The position numbers and the translations under genes were made by a program. Shown in pieces: positions 6,335 to 11,402 of a stretch of 11,402 nt of DNA; within the stretch, counting starts at the first letter, position 1, and each line of letters starts with the position of its first letter. The notes under the pieces were generated by a model, which worked only from the letters and a program-made list of their open reading frames with translations, did no database searches and had not been told where the DNA came from. Source of the DNA: Coleofasciculus sp. S288 (GTDB taxonomy: Bacteria; Cyanobacteriota; Cyanobacteriia; Cyanobacteriales; Coleofasciculaceae); NCBI GenBank assembly GCA_020216575.1, contig JAIUYC010000033.1, positions 1 through 11,402 on the forward strand, given 5' to 3'.

Positions 6335-6697
6335 TTAAAAGTCTAATCCAGCTTCACGCGCTGCGTCAGCCAAGGCTTTGATACGGCCGTGGTAAAGGTT
6401 ACCACCTCGGTCAAAGACAACCTTTGAGATCCCTTTTTCTATCAACCGCTGAGCAATTAACTGACCCACCTTAGCTGAGGCTTGACAATTCGCACCGGAT
6501 TTTACTTCCGACTTCAGATCGGCTTCTAGAGTGGAAGCCGCCACCAAGGTATGTTGTTGAGTATCGTCAATGACCTGTGCATAGATGTGCTGATTTGAGC
6601 GAAACACAGCTAACCTAGGTCGTTCCGAAGTACCGTTCACTTTCCGGCGCACCCGCCGATGCCTGCGTCGAACCGATTCTTTACGAGTAAGCTTCAT
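6335..6697 (-). CDS. rplR: 50S ribosomal protein L18
   Basis: L18 binds 5S rRNA together with L5 and attaches it to the large subunit. The 120-residue product has a very basic N-terminus ([15 protein letters not shown]), [20 protein letters not shown] (27-46) and the C-terminal signature [20 protein letters not shown] (95-114). The ATG at 6697 lies 2 nt after the rplF stop. There is no clear Shine-Dalgarno (sense AAGAAGTAAAA precedes the start), so translation probably depends on ribosomes finishing rplF. Confidence 0.97.
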   Translation of the reverse strand: MKLTRKESVRRRHRRVRRKVNGTSERPRLAVFRSNQHIYAQVIDDTQQHTLVAASTLEADLKSEVKSGANCQASAKVGQLIAQRLIEKGISKVVFDRGGNLYHGRIKALADAAREAGLDF

Positions 6698-6699
6698 TT

Positions 6700-7239
6700 T
6701 TACTTCTTACCTGTCTTACCAGCTTTACGTCTTACCATTTCACCGGCATAACGAATGCCTTTACCCTTGTAGACTTCCGGTGGGCGAACAGCGCGAATTC
6801 GGGCGGCCGTGTTGCCTACAATTTCTTTATTGATCCCGCTAACAATCACGTTGGTGTTGTTTTCAACTGCCACTTGAATGCCCTCAGGAGGGACAATTTC
6901 TACCGGTTTGCTGTAACCCACATTCAAAATTAGGTTGCGACCTTGAACTTGGGCTCGATAACCAACGCCCTGGATTTCCAGACGCTTCTGAAACCCCTGA
7001 GAAACTCCCTCAACCATATTGGCAACCAAGGTGCGGGATAAACCGTGACGCTGACGGGCAACTCTAGACTCATCCCGCCGCACTACCCGGAGGGTATCAG
7101 CATCTTGCTCCACTACAACTTGTTCCGGCAGAACCCGGTTCAGTTCTCCTTTTGGGCCTTTAACGGTAACGTGTTGACCGTCAACCGTCACGGTTACTTT
7201 ATTGGGAATGGTTATTGGGCGCTTGCCAATACGCGACAT
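6700..7239 (-). CDS. rplF: 50S ribosomal protein L6
   Basis: L6 lies near the factor-binding region of the large subunit. The 179-residue product is full length: [12 protein letters not shown] at the N-terminus, two repeated alpha/beta domains, and the signature [14 protein letters not shown] (154-167) before a basic tail ending [13 protein letters not shown] at 7248-7252, 8 nt before the ATG, fixes the start. The stop is 2 nt from the rplR start, so the two are probably coupled. Upstream lies the heptamer hairpin region that follows rpsH. Confidence 0.98.
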   Translation of the reverse strand: MSRIGKRPITIPNKVTVTVDGQHVTVKGPKGELNRVLPEQVVVEQDADTLRVVRRDESRVARQRHGLSRTLVANMVEGVSQGFQKRLEIQGVGYRAQVQGRNLILNVGYSKPVEIVPPEGIQVAVENNTNVIVSGINKEIVGNTAARIRAVRPPEVYKGKGIRYAGEMVRRKAGKTGKK

Positions 7240-7259
7240 GACTTAATCCTCCTTCAACA

Positions 7260-7328
7260 GTTATGAGTTATGAGTTATGAGTTATGAGTTAGTCTTTTAT
7301 ATAATTCAAAACTCAAAACTCAAAACTC
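7260..7328. repeat. Two heptamer arrays forming an inverted repeat, rpsH-rplF gap
   Basis: Four copies of GTTATGA (7260-7287) face three copies of TCAAAAC (7306-7326). Positions 7265-7290 and 7303-7328 are complementary at 22 of 26 positions, with mismatches spaced seven bases apart and a 12-nt loop. The right arm ends directly at the rpsH stop codon. Confidence 0.92.
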
Positions 7329-7730
7329 TTACCAGACGTAGCACAGCACTTCACCACCAATTCCCTGACGTCGCGCTTCCCGGTCAGTCATAATGCCATG
7401 GGAGGTGGAAATAATCGCAATACCAATACCACCCAAAACTCTTGGTAAGTCTTTGCGATTGGAGTAAACCCTTAAACCTGGCTTACTAACCCGCTTCATT
7501 GCCCTGATGATGGGTTGGCGGTTTTTGCCTTTGTATTTCAGGGAAACCACTAAGTATTTTTTGATGCCTTCACCAACTTCTTCGTAATCGCCAATAAAGC
7601 CTTCGTCCTTTAAGACTTTGGCAATACTGCGGGTCATTCTTGTTGATGGTACATTTGTCGTTTGATGCTTCACCAAGCACGCATTCCGAATGCGGGTGAG
7701 CATATCTGCGATTGTGTCGTTTGCCGCCAT
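7329..7730 (-). CDS. rpsH: 30S ribosomal protein S8
   Basis: S8 is a primary binder of 16S rRNA helix 21 and, in E. coli, the translational repressor of the spc operon. The 133-residue product has [14 protein letters not shown] at residues 4-17 and the C-terminal signature [20 protein letters not shown] (107-126). The ATG at 7730 has an AGGAAGGA-type ribosome site about 9 nt upstream. The stop codon is immediately followed by the right arm of a 26-bp imperfect inverted repeat built from heptamers. Confidence 0.98.
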   Translation of the reverse strand: MAANDTIADMLTRIRNACLVKHQTTNVPSTRMTRSIAKVLKDEGFIGDYEEVGEGIKKYLVVSLKYKGKNRQPIIRAMKRVSKPGLRVYSNRKDLPRVLGGIGIAIISTSHGIMTDREARRQGIGGEVLCYVW

Positions 7731-7758
7731 TAATTAGTTCCTTCCTATGATTACAGCT

Positions 7759-8304
7759 TTAGCTCTCCCGGAAAGGCATCCCCAGTTCTTTGAGCAAGGC
7801 GCGGCCTTCTTCATCGGTGTTTGCTGTTGTGATGATTGAAATATCCATGCCACGAATTTGATCGATACTGTCGTAGTCTACTTCGGGAAAAATGAGTTGT
7901 TCTCGAACGCCAAGCGTGTAGTTACCACGACCATCAAAGCTTTTGGGGCTGATGCCACGAAAGTCTCGAATTCTGGGAAGTGCCAAACTAATCAAGCGGT
8001 CGAGAAACGCATACATGCGGTTCCCTCTCAAGGTCACCATGACACCAACGGGCATTCCTTGGCGGATTTTAAAACCTGCGATCGCTTTTTTAGCTCGCGT
8101 TACCACTGGTTTTTGACCCGCGATCGTCGCAATTTCACTCACCGATGATTCCAGTGCCTTGGCATTCTGCGACGCCTCTCCCAATCCCCGGTTAACGGTA
8201 ATTTTTACGACCCGTGGGACTTGGTGAATGTTTTTATAGCCGAACTGTTCTCTTAGTTTTGGGACTACCGTTTCTTGGTAGAGAGTTTTCAATCGATCTG
8301 TCAT
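7759..8304 (-). CDS. rplE: 50S ribosomal protein L5
   Basis: L5 binds 5S rRNA in the central protuberance and contacts the P-site tRNA region. The 181-residue product matches the family along its length, with the N-terminal [19 protein letters not shown] segment, [11 protein letters not shown], and the C-terminal [20 protein letters not shown] segment (about 153-172). The ATG at 8304 is preceded by AAGGA with about 8-nt spacing. One HIP1 octamer lies inside (8078-8085). rpsN (S14), which follows rplE in E. coli, is absent: rpsH starts 28 nt after the stop. Confidence 0.98.
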   Translation of the reverse strand: MTDRLKTLYQETVVPKLREQFGYKNIHQVPRVVKITVNRGLGEASQNAKALESSVSEIATIAGQKPVVTRAKKAIAGFKIRQGMPVGVMVTLRGNRMYAFLDRLISLALPRIRDFRGISPKSFDGRGNYTLGVREQLIFPEVDYDSIDQIRGMDISIITTANTDEEGRALLKELGMPFRES

Positions 8305-8322
8305 GATTTTTGTCCTTTTGCC

Positions 8323-8377
8323 CCCTGGGCTTGGTCAGGGAATTGCAATTTCGGATTTTGGATTTAATTCCAAAACC
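8323..8377 (-). other. Two hairpins in the rplX-rplE gap
   Basis: TTTTGGA (8356-8362) pairs with TCCAAAA (8369-8375), extended by GG/CC across a bulged A. CCCTG (8323-8327) pairs with CAGGG (8336-8340) with an 8-nt loop, just before the rplE ribosome site. The first stem includes GGATTTT GGATTTA, a degenerate heptad pair. In E. coli the S8 repressor site lies at this same gene junction, which is the only reason to suspect a regulatory role. Confidence 0.4.
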
Positions 8378-8385
8378 TAAAATAA

Positions 8386-8745
8386 TTAATCGATAATTTC
8401 ACCGGTTTTTTTTAGCATTCGCACCTTACGACCATCTTCAGTAAAGGTGTAACAAACGCGGCTGGCAACCTTTTGGTTTGTGGAGTAAAGCATGACGTTG
8501 GAGCTATGAATGGGAGCCTCAAATGTCACAATTTGACCCGTCTCACCTTCCTGCTGGGGCTTGACATGCTTGGTCTTGACGTTAACCCCTTTGACAACAA
8601 CCTTGCTGAGTTTGGGTAACGTCCGCACGATTTCTCCGACTTTGCCTTTATCTCGACCGGAAATCACCTGAACGGTGTCGCCTTTTTTGACGTGCATGTT
8701 GTAGCGCGTTGGAGTTTTGTTCGCGCTCCTGCGTTGGATTGCCAT
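8386..8745 (-). CDS. rplX: 50S ribosomal protein L24
   Basis: L24 is an early assembly initiator that binds the 5' region of 23S rRNA. The 119-residue product has a KOW motif at about residues 20-47 ([20 protein letters not shown]) followed by [15 protein letters not shown]. Residues 1-15 form a basic extension ([10 protein letters not shown]). The ATG at 8745 overlaps the rplN stop by one base and has GGAGG 7 nt upstream. The gene is followed by an 81-nt gap with two hairpins before rplE. Confidence 0.97.
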   Translation of the reverse strand: MAIQRRSANKTPTRYNMHVKKGDTVQVISGRDKGKVGEIVRTLPKLSKVVVKGVNVKTKHVKPQQEGETGQIVTFEAPIHSSNVMLYSTNQKVASRVCYTFTEDGRKVRMLKKTGEIID

Positions 8746-9113
8746 CAGAGTACCTCCGGAGCCAAGGAAACAATTTTTGTAAAGTTTTTGTCGCGTAATT
8801 CCCGCGCTACGGGTCCGAAAACACGGGTTCCTCTGGGGTTGCCGTCTTGGTTAATAATGACGGCAGCATTGTCGTCGAAGCGAATACTCATACCGCTCTC
8901 CCGGCGCAATCCCTTGCGAGTGCGAACAATCACAGCTCTGACAACATCTGACTTTTTGACAGCCATATTTGGGATCGCATCCTTAACAACGGCAATGATT
9001 ACATCCCCGACACTGCCGTAACGGCTATTTCCAGCTCCTAAGACTCGGATGCACTGTAATTTACGCGCTCCGCTGTTGTCAGCGACATTCAGGTAAGTCT
9101 CTTGTTGAATCAT
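8745..9113 (-). CDS. rplN: 50S ribosomal protein L14
   Basis: L14 is a 23S rRNA-binding protein at the subunit interface, forming an inter-subunit bridge. The 122-residue sequence is collinear with the family from [19 protein letters not shown] to the C-terminus, including [15 protein letters not shown] (94-108) and VSLAPEVL (115-122). The ATG at 9113 has a strong GGAGG at 9120-9124, 6 nt upstream. The stop TGA overlaps the ATG of rplX as TGATG (1-nt overlap), and the rplX Shine-Dalgarno (GGAGG) lies within the last codons of this gene, so the two are very likely translationally coupled. Confidence 0.98.
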   Translation of the reverse strand: MIQQETYLNVADNSGARKLQCIRVLGAGNSRYGSVGDVIIAVVKDAIPNMAVKKSDVVRAVIVRTRKGLRRESGMSIRFDDNAAVIINQDGNPRGTRVFGPVARELRDKNFTKIVSLAPEVL

Positions 9114-9130
9114 AGTAAACCTCCTTATTC

Positions 9131-9192
9131 GTTGTTAGTTGTTAGTTGTTGAAGCATGTTGTTAGTTCTCCAAACACTAAAAACTAACAACA
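9131..9192. repeat. Heptamers with 11-bp inverted repeat, rpsQ-rplN gap
   Basis: GTTGTTA, GTTGTTA, GTTGTTG (9131-9151) are in phase. TGTTGTTAGTT (9157-9167) is a perfect inverted copy of AACTAACAACA (9182-9192) with a 14-nt loop. The rplN Shine-Dalgarno lies outside the repeat and is intact. Confidence 0.85.
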
Positions 9193-9196
9193 ATGT

Positions 9197-9448
9197 TTAG
9201 TTTTGAGAGGTACGGTTGAGGATTTCAGCAACCATCCAGCGCTTGGTTCGGCTTAGAGGGCGTGTTTCTTGAATCCGGACGCGATCGCCTTCTTTACACT
9301 TATTTTCCTCATCATGAGCTTTATATCGCTTCGTCTGCACGATGATTTTGCCGTACTTTGGATGAGGAGCGCGGTTTTCAACAGCGACCACAACCGTTTT
9401 GTTCATTTTGTCGCTGACGACCAAACCAACTCTTTCTTTAACTGCCAT
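9197..9448 (-). CDS. rpsQ: 30S ribosomal protein S17
   Basis: S17 is a primary 16S rRNA binder of the 30S body. The 83-residue product has an OB-fold sequence with [15 protein letters not shown] (10-24) and the signature [18 protein letters not shown] (54-71). The ATG at 9448 is supported by GAGGAG at 9458-9463, which sits inside the end of rpmC, 9 nt before the start. It contains one HIP1 octamer (9281-9288). The 83-nt gap before rplN carries heptamer repeats and an 11-bp inverted repeat. Confidence 0.97.
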   Translation of the reverse strand: MAVKERVGLVVSDKMNKTVVVAVENRAPHPKYGKIIVQTKRYKAHDEENKCKEGDRVRIQETRPLSRTKRWMVAEILNRTSQN

Positions 9449-9454
9449 TCGGGT

Positions 9455-9742
9455 TTACTCCTCTTGTTTATCGGGTTCTGGGGTGTCAGCGGATGGTGCA
9501 GGAGTTGCAGATTCGCGATCATCTGTTTCAGCTTCAGCGGCTGCGGCAAGTTGGCGTTCTCGTTCCACCGTCATCAGTTGGGCAATGCGATGCCGAACGT
9601 GCTTGAACTGATGAGGCTTTTCCAATCTCCGAGTCGCCTTTTGCATCCGTAGCTGGAACAGTTCGCGCTTGGCAGCAAGAATTGCGTCAGCCACTTCCTG
9701 GTCGCTTAATTTTCTGGCATCTTCTATTTTGGGCAGAGGCAT
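9455..9742 (-). CDS. rpmC: 50S ribosomal protein L29, with acidic C-terminal tail
   Basis: L29 is a small two-helix protein at the exit-tunnel rim. Residues 1-65 match the family, including KRELFQLRMQKATRRLEKPH (25-44) and VRHRIAQL (49-56). The product is 95 residues, longer than the usual 60-75, because of an Ala/Glu/Asp/Pro-rich tail from about residue 67 (AAAEAETDDRES onward) ending DKQEE. The tail looks disordered and acidic, which is odd for an rRNA-binding protein, although its position on the ribosome surface could tolerate it. The last two codons GAG-GAG act as the likely Shine-Dalgarno of rpsQ, which begins 6 nt after the stop. The start ATG lies 3 nt after the rplP stop. Confidence 0.93.
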   Translation of the reverse strand: MPLPKIEDARKLSDQEVADAILAAKRELFQLRMQKATRRLEKPHQFKHVRHRIAQLMTVERERQLAAAAEAETDDRESATPAPSADTPEPDKQEE

Positions 9743-9745
9743 ACC

Positions 9746-10165
9746 TTATACCTGTTCCCCTTCACGAGTGATGAACTTTGTTTGAATTGGCAACTTATTA
9801 GCCGCTAACCGCATGGCTTCGCGAGCAGTGTCTTCAGGCACACCAGCGATTTCATAGAGAATCCGTCCGGGTTTGACGACGGCGACCCAAAACTCGGGTG
9901 AACCTTTACCCGAACCCATACGAGTTTCCGCCGCACGCTGCGTGACAGGTTTATCCGGAAAAACACGAATCCAGATTTTGCCACCCCGCCGGATATAACG
10001 GGTCATGGCACGACGCCCCGCTTCAATTTGACGAGCTGTAATCCAAGCTGGCTCCGTTGCTTGCAGACCAAATTCGCCAAAGTTTAAGGTGCTGCCACGA
10101 GTGGCTACGCCCCTCATTCGCCCGCGTTGTTGTTTGCGGAATTTCGTTCTTCTAGGACTTAACAT
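9746..10165 (-). CDS. rplP: 50S ribosomal protein L16
   Basis: L16 binds 23S rRNA near the A-site tRNA and is needed for late assembly of the large subunit. The 139-residue product starts [19 protein letters not shown] and has the central family signature with [12 protein letters not shown] (82-93) and [10 protein letters not shown] (97-106). Length is as expected. The ATG at 10165 is fixed by the conserved N-terminus, yet no Shine-Dalgarno precedes it: the 50 nt upstream are heptamer repeats (sense CAACTAACAACTAACGAATC before the ATG). It is followed after only 3 nt by rpmC, which suggests translational coupling downstream. Confidence 0.97.
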   Translation of the reverse strand: MLSPRRTKFRKQQRGRMRGVATRGSTLNFGEFGLQATEPAWITARQIEAGRRAMTRYIRRGGKIWIRVFPDKPVTQRAAETRMGSGKGSPEFWVAVVKPGRILYEIAGVPEDTAREAMRLAANKLPIQTKFITREGEQV

Positions 10166-10171
10166 GATTCG

Positions 10172-10213
10172 TTAGTTGTTAGTTGTCAGTTGTCAATTGC
10201 CAATGACCAATGA
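10172..10213. repeat. Graded heptad series, rpsC-rplP gap
   Basis: Six in-phase units: TTAGTTG, TTAGTTG, TCAGTTG, TCAATTG, CCAATGA, CCAATGA. Neighbouring units differ by zero to three bases, so the series passes stepwise from one repeat family to another. It fills nearly the whole 48-nt gap and abuts the rpsC stop. Confidence 0.88.
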
Positions 10214-10939
10214 CTATTCGTTTGAGCGGTCTTCAAATTGCTGGCGGCGTCGTTGTTGACGGCGACTGGGTTGATTTCCTGTCGGTGCTGGCTGTTCTTC
10301 TTGGCCGGGAATGATTTCTCCTTTGAAGACCCACACCTTAACGCCCAAAATTCCGTAAATCGTTTTAGCCGTGCGGTAGGAGTAGTCAATATCAGCTCGG
10401 AGAGTATGTAGAGGCACTCGTCCTTCACGAACCCACTCGGTTCGAGCGATTTCTGCGCCATTTAACCGACCGCTTACTTGAATTTTAATTCCCTGAACAT
10501 CAGCACGTTGAGCGCGTTGAATCGCCTGACGCACAACCCGGCGGAAGGAAACTCTTCGCTCTAGCTGTTGGGCGATGTACTCAGCAATCAGCTCGGCATC
10601 GGCATCCACCCGCGCTACTTCGATAACGTTGATCCGAATTTGACGATTGCTCCCCAGAACGTTTTGAAGACCGACACGTAAATTCTCGATTCCGCTACCG
10701 CCACGACCAACGACAACACCCGGTCGAGCCGTGTGAACTTCTAGATCGATTTGATCGGCTTTGCGTTCGATCCGGATTGCGGAAATTCCGGCATTATTCA
10801 GGTTCTTCTCGACGTACTCTCGGATTTGGCGGTCTTCCTGTAGAATTTCTGGATAGCGCTTTGGGTCAGCAAACCAGCGAGACCGATGCTCTTGAGTAAT
10901 TCCCAGTCGAAAACCAATTGGATGAATTTTTTGTCCCAC
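10214..10939 (-). CDS. rpsC: 30S ribosomal protein S3
   Basis: S3 sits at the mRNA entry side of the 30S head. The 241-residue product begins [12 protein letters not shown] after the initiator, carries a type II KH domain with [13 protein letters not shown] at about residues 75-87 (GRGG loop 78-81), and the S3 C-domain signature from [13 protein letters not shown] (157-169) to RADIDY (181-186). The start codon is GTG (10939-10937), preceded by a weak AAGGA about 7 nt upstream; the N-terminus fits the family exactly, so GTG is favoured. The tail after residue 211 is Gln/Arg-rich and probably disordered, as is common in cyanobacterial S3. The stop codon region GAA-TAG-TCATT is identical to that of rplV. 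Confidence 0.97.
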   Translation of the reverse strand: MGQKIHPIGFRLGITQEHRSRWFADPKRYPEILQEDRQIREYVEKNLNNAGISAIRIERKADQIDLEVHTARPGVVVGRGGSGIENLRVGLQNVLGSNRQIRINVIEVARVDADAELIAEYIAQQLERRVSFRRVVRQAIQRAQRADVQGIKIQVSGRLNGAEIARTEWVREGRVPLHTLRADIDYSYRTAKTIYGILGVKVWVFKGEIIPGQEEQPAPTGNQPSRRQQRRRQQFEDRSNE

Positions 10940-10959
10940 GACTTTTTCCTTATTCGTTT

Positions 10960-11027
10960 ATTGCTAATTGTTCATTGCTAATTGTTGGCGACGATTAGCA
11001 ATTGGCGATTAGCCATTCGCTAATGAC
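10960..11027. repeat. 14-bp duplication and heptads, rplV-rpsC gap
   Basis: ATTGCTAATTGTT occurs in two adjacent 14-bp units (10960-10973 and 10974-10987, differing at the last base). It is followed by heptads GATTAGC, AATTGGC, GATTAGC, CATTCGC, TAATGAC (10993-11027). ATTGCTAAT (10974-10982) and ATTAGCAAT (10994-11002) are 9-bp inverted copies. The array runs into the rplV stop codon. Confidence 0.8.
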
Positions 11028-11386
11028 TATTCATCCACGTCCGGAGAAACAGCCACTGTAATATGGCAAGTTGGCTTGCGAATTTGGTAAGCACGACCTT
11101 GCGCCCTTGGTCTAAAGCGCTTCAAGCTAGGTCCCATATCGGCATAAGCTTGAGTAATAACCAATTTGGCAGGGTCAAGACCGACATTATGCTCGGCATT
11201 GGCAACAGCGGAGCGCAGGACTTTTAGCACGGGTTCGCAAGCTCGGTAAGGCATGAATTCTAGAATAATTAGGGCTTCCCGATAGGAGCGACCCCGAATC
11301 TGATCGAGAACTCGCCTTACCTTCGTAGGAGACATGCGGATGTAGCGTGCGATCGCTTTTGTTTCTGCTGTAGTATCTATTGCCAT
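11027..11386 (-). CDS. rplV: 50S ribosomal protein L22
   Basis: L22 is a large-subunit protein that binds 23S rRNA and whose long beta-hairpin lines the peptide exit tunnel. The 119-residue product has the family's N-terminal [19 protein letters not shown] segment (residues 14-32) and the diagnostic hairpin/C-terminal signature running from about LKRF (88) through RKPTCHITV (103-111). Length is normal for the family. The ATG at 11386 gives the expected N-terminus; only 16 nt lie upstream in the window, with no strong Shine-Dalgarno visible. It is the first gene in the window, and rpsS (S19) would be expected just beyond the edge. The last codons GAA-TAG merge into an intergenic heptad repeat that also caps rpsC. 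Confidence 0.97.
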   Translation of the reverse strand: MAIDTTAETKAIARYIRMSPTKVRRVLDQIRGRSYREALIILEFMPYRACEPVLKVLRSAVANAEHNVGLDPAKLVITQAYADMGPSLKRFRPRAQGRAYQIRKPTCHITVAVSPDVDE

Positions 11387-11402
11387 AGTTTTCTTTAGCT
11401 CT

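Noticed and set aside
9269..9652. 127-codon plus-strand frame opposite rpsQ and rpmC
   Set aside because: It is antisense to two clearly real ribosomal genes and has Cys/Phe/Ser-rich composition typical of a shadow frame.
10186..10461. 91-codon minus-strand frame overlapping rpsC
   Set aside because: It lies out of frame within rpsC and the heptad gap, and its translation resembles no protein family that I know.

Overview
The window is an internal to distal stretch of a cyanobacterial ribosomal-protein supercluster (S10-spc-alpha). All 21 genes lie on the minus strand, so the direction of transcription is from high to low coordinates. In that order they are rplV, rpsC, rplP, rpmC, rpsQ, rplN, rplX, rplE, rpsH, rplF, rplR, rpsE, rplO, secY, adk, infA, rpmJ, rpsM, rpsK, rpoA and rplQ. 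The assignment to cyanobacteria rests on the protein sequences (for example the RpoA N-terminus MAQFQIECVES and the short-LID adenylate kinase), on the absence of rpsN, rpmD, map and rpsD from their E. coli positions, and on six copies of the HIP1 octamer GCGATCGC in 11.4 kb. The abundant intergenic heptamer repeats suggest a filamentous lineage, but the genus cannot be fixed from this window.

Layout. From 11386 down to 5164 lie 13 ribosomal protein genes of the S10 and spc operons. They are followed by secY (translocon channel), adk (adenylate kinase) and infA (IF-1), and then the alpha-operon part: rpmJ, rpsM, rpsK, rpoA, rplQ. Some junctions are very tight: rplN/rplX overlap by 1 nt, rplF/rplR are 2 nt apart, rplP/rpmC 3 nt and rpmC/rpsQ 6 nt. 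These alternate with gaps of 48 to 186 nt. Three start codons need care: rpoA most likely starts at a GTG at 1411, 49 codons inside the longest reading frame; infA most likely starts at a TTG at 2924; rpmJ (37 aa) is short and easily missed.

The coding content is ordinary core machinery, and I found no new enzymatic or defence system. The unusual material is in the gaps. At least seven contain heptanucleotide-phased repeats, and two of these are built as inverted pairs able to fold into hairpins: rpsH-rplF (22 of 26 positions paired) and secY-adk (15 contiguous heptads filling the gap). The secY-rpmJ stretch also shows signs of transcription-unit boundaries: a hairpin with a U-run after adk, a nested hairpin in the infA leader, a hairpin at the infA stop, and a strong sigma70-type promoter before rpmJ.

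Together the genes build both ribosomal subunits, the protein-export channel, an initiation factor and the RNA polymerase alpha subunit. The likely outcome is co-regulated growth-rate-linked expression, with re-initiation of transcription at rpmJ inferred from the promoter.
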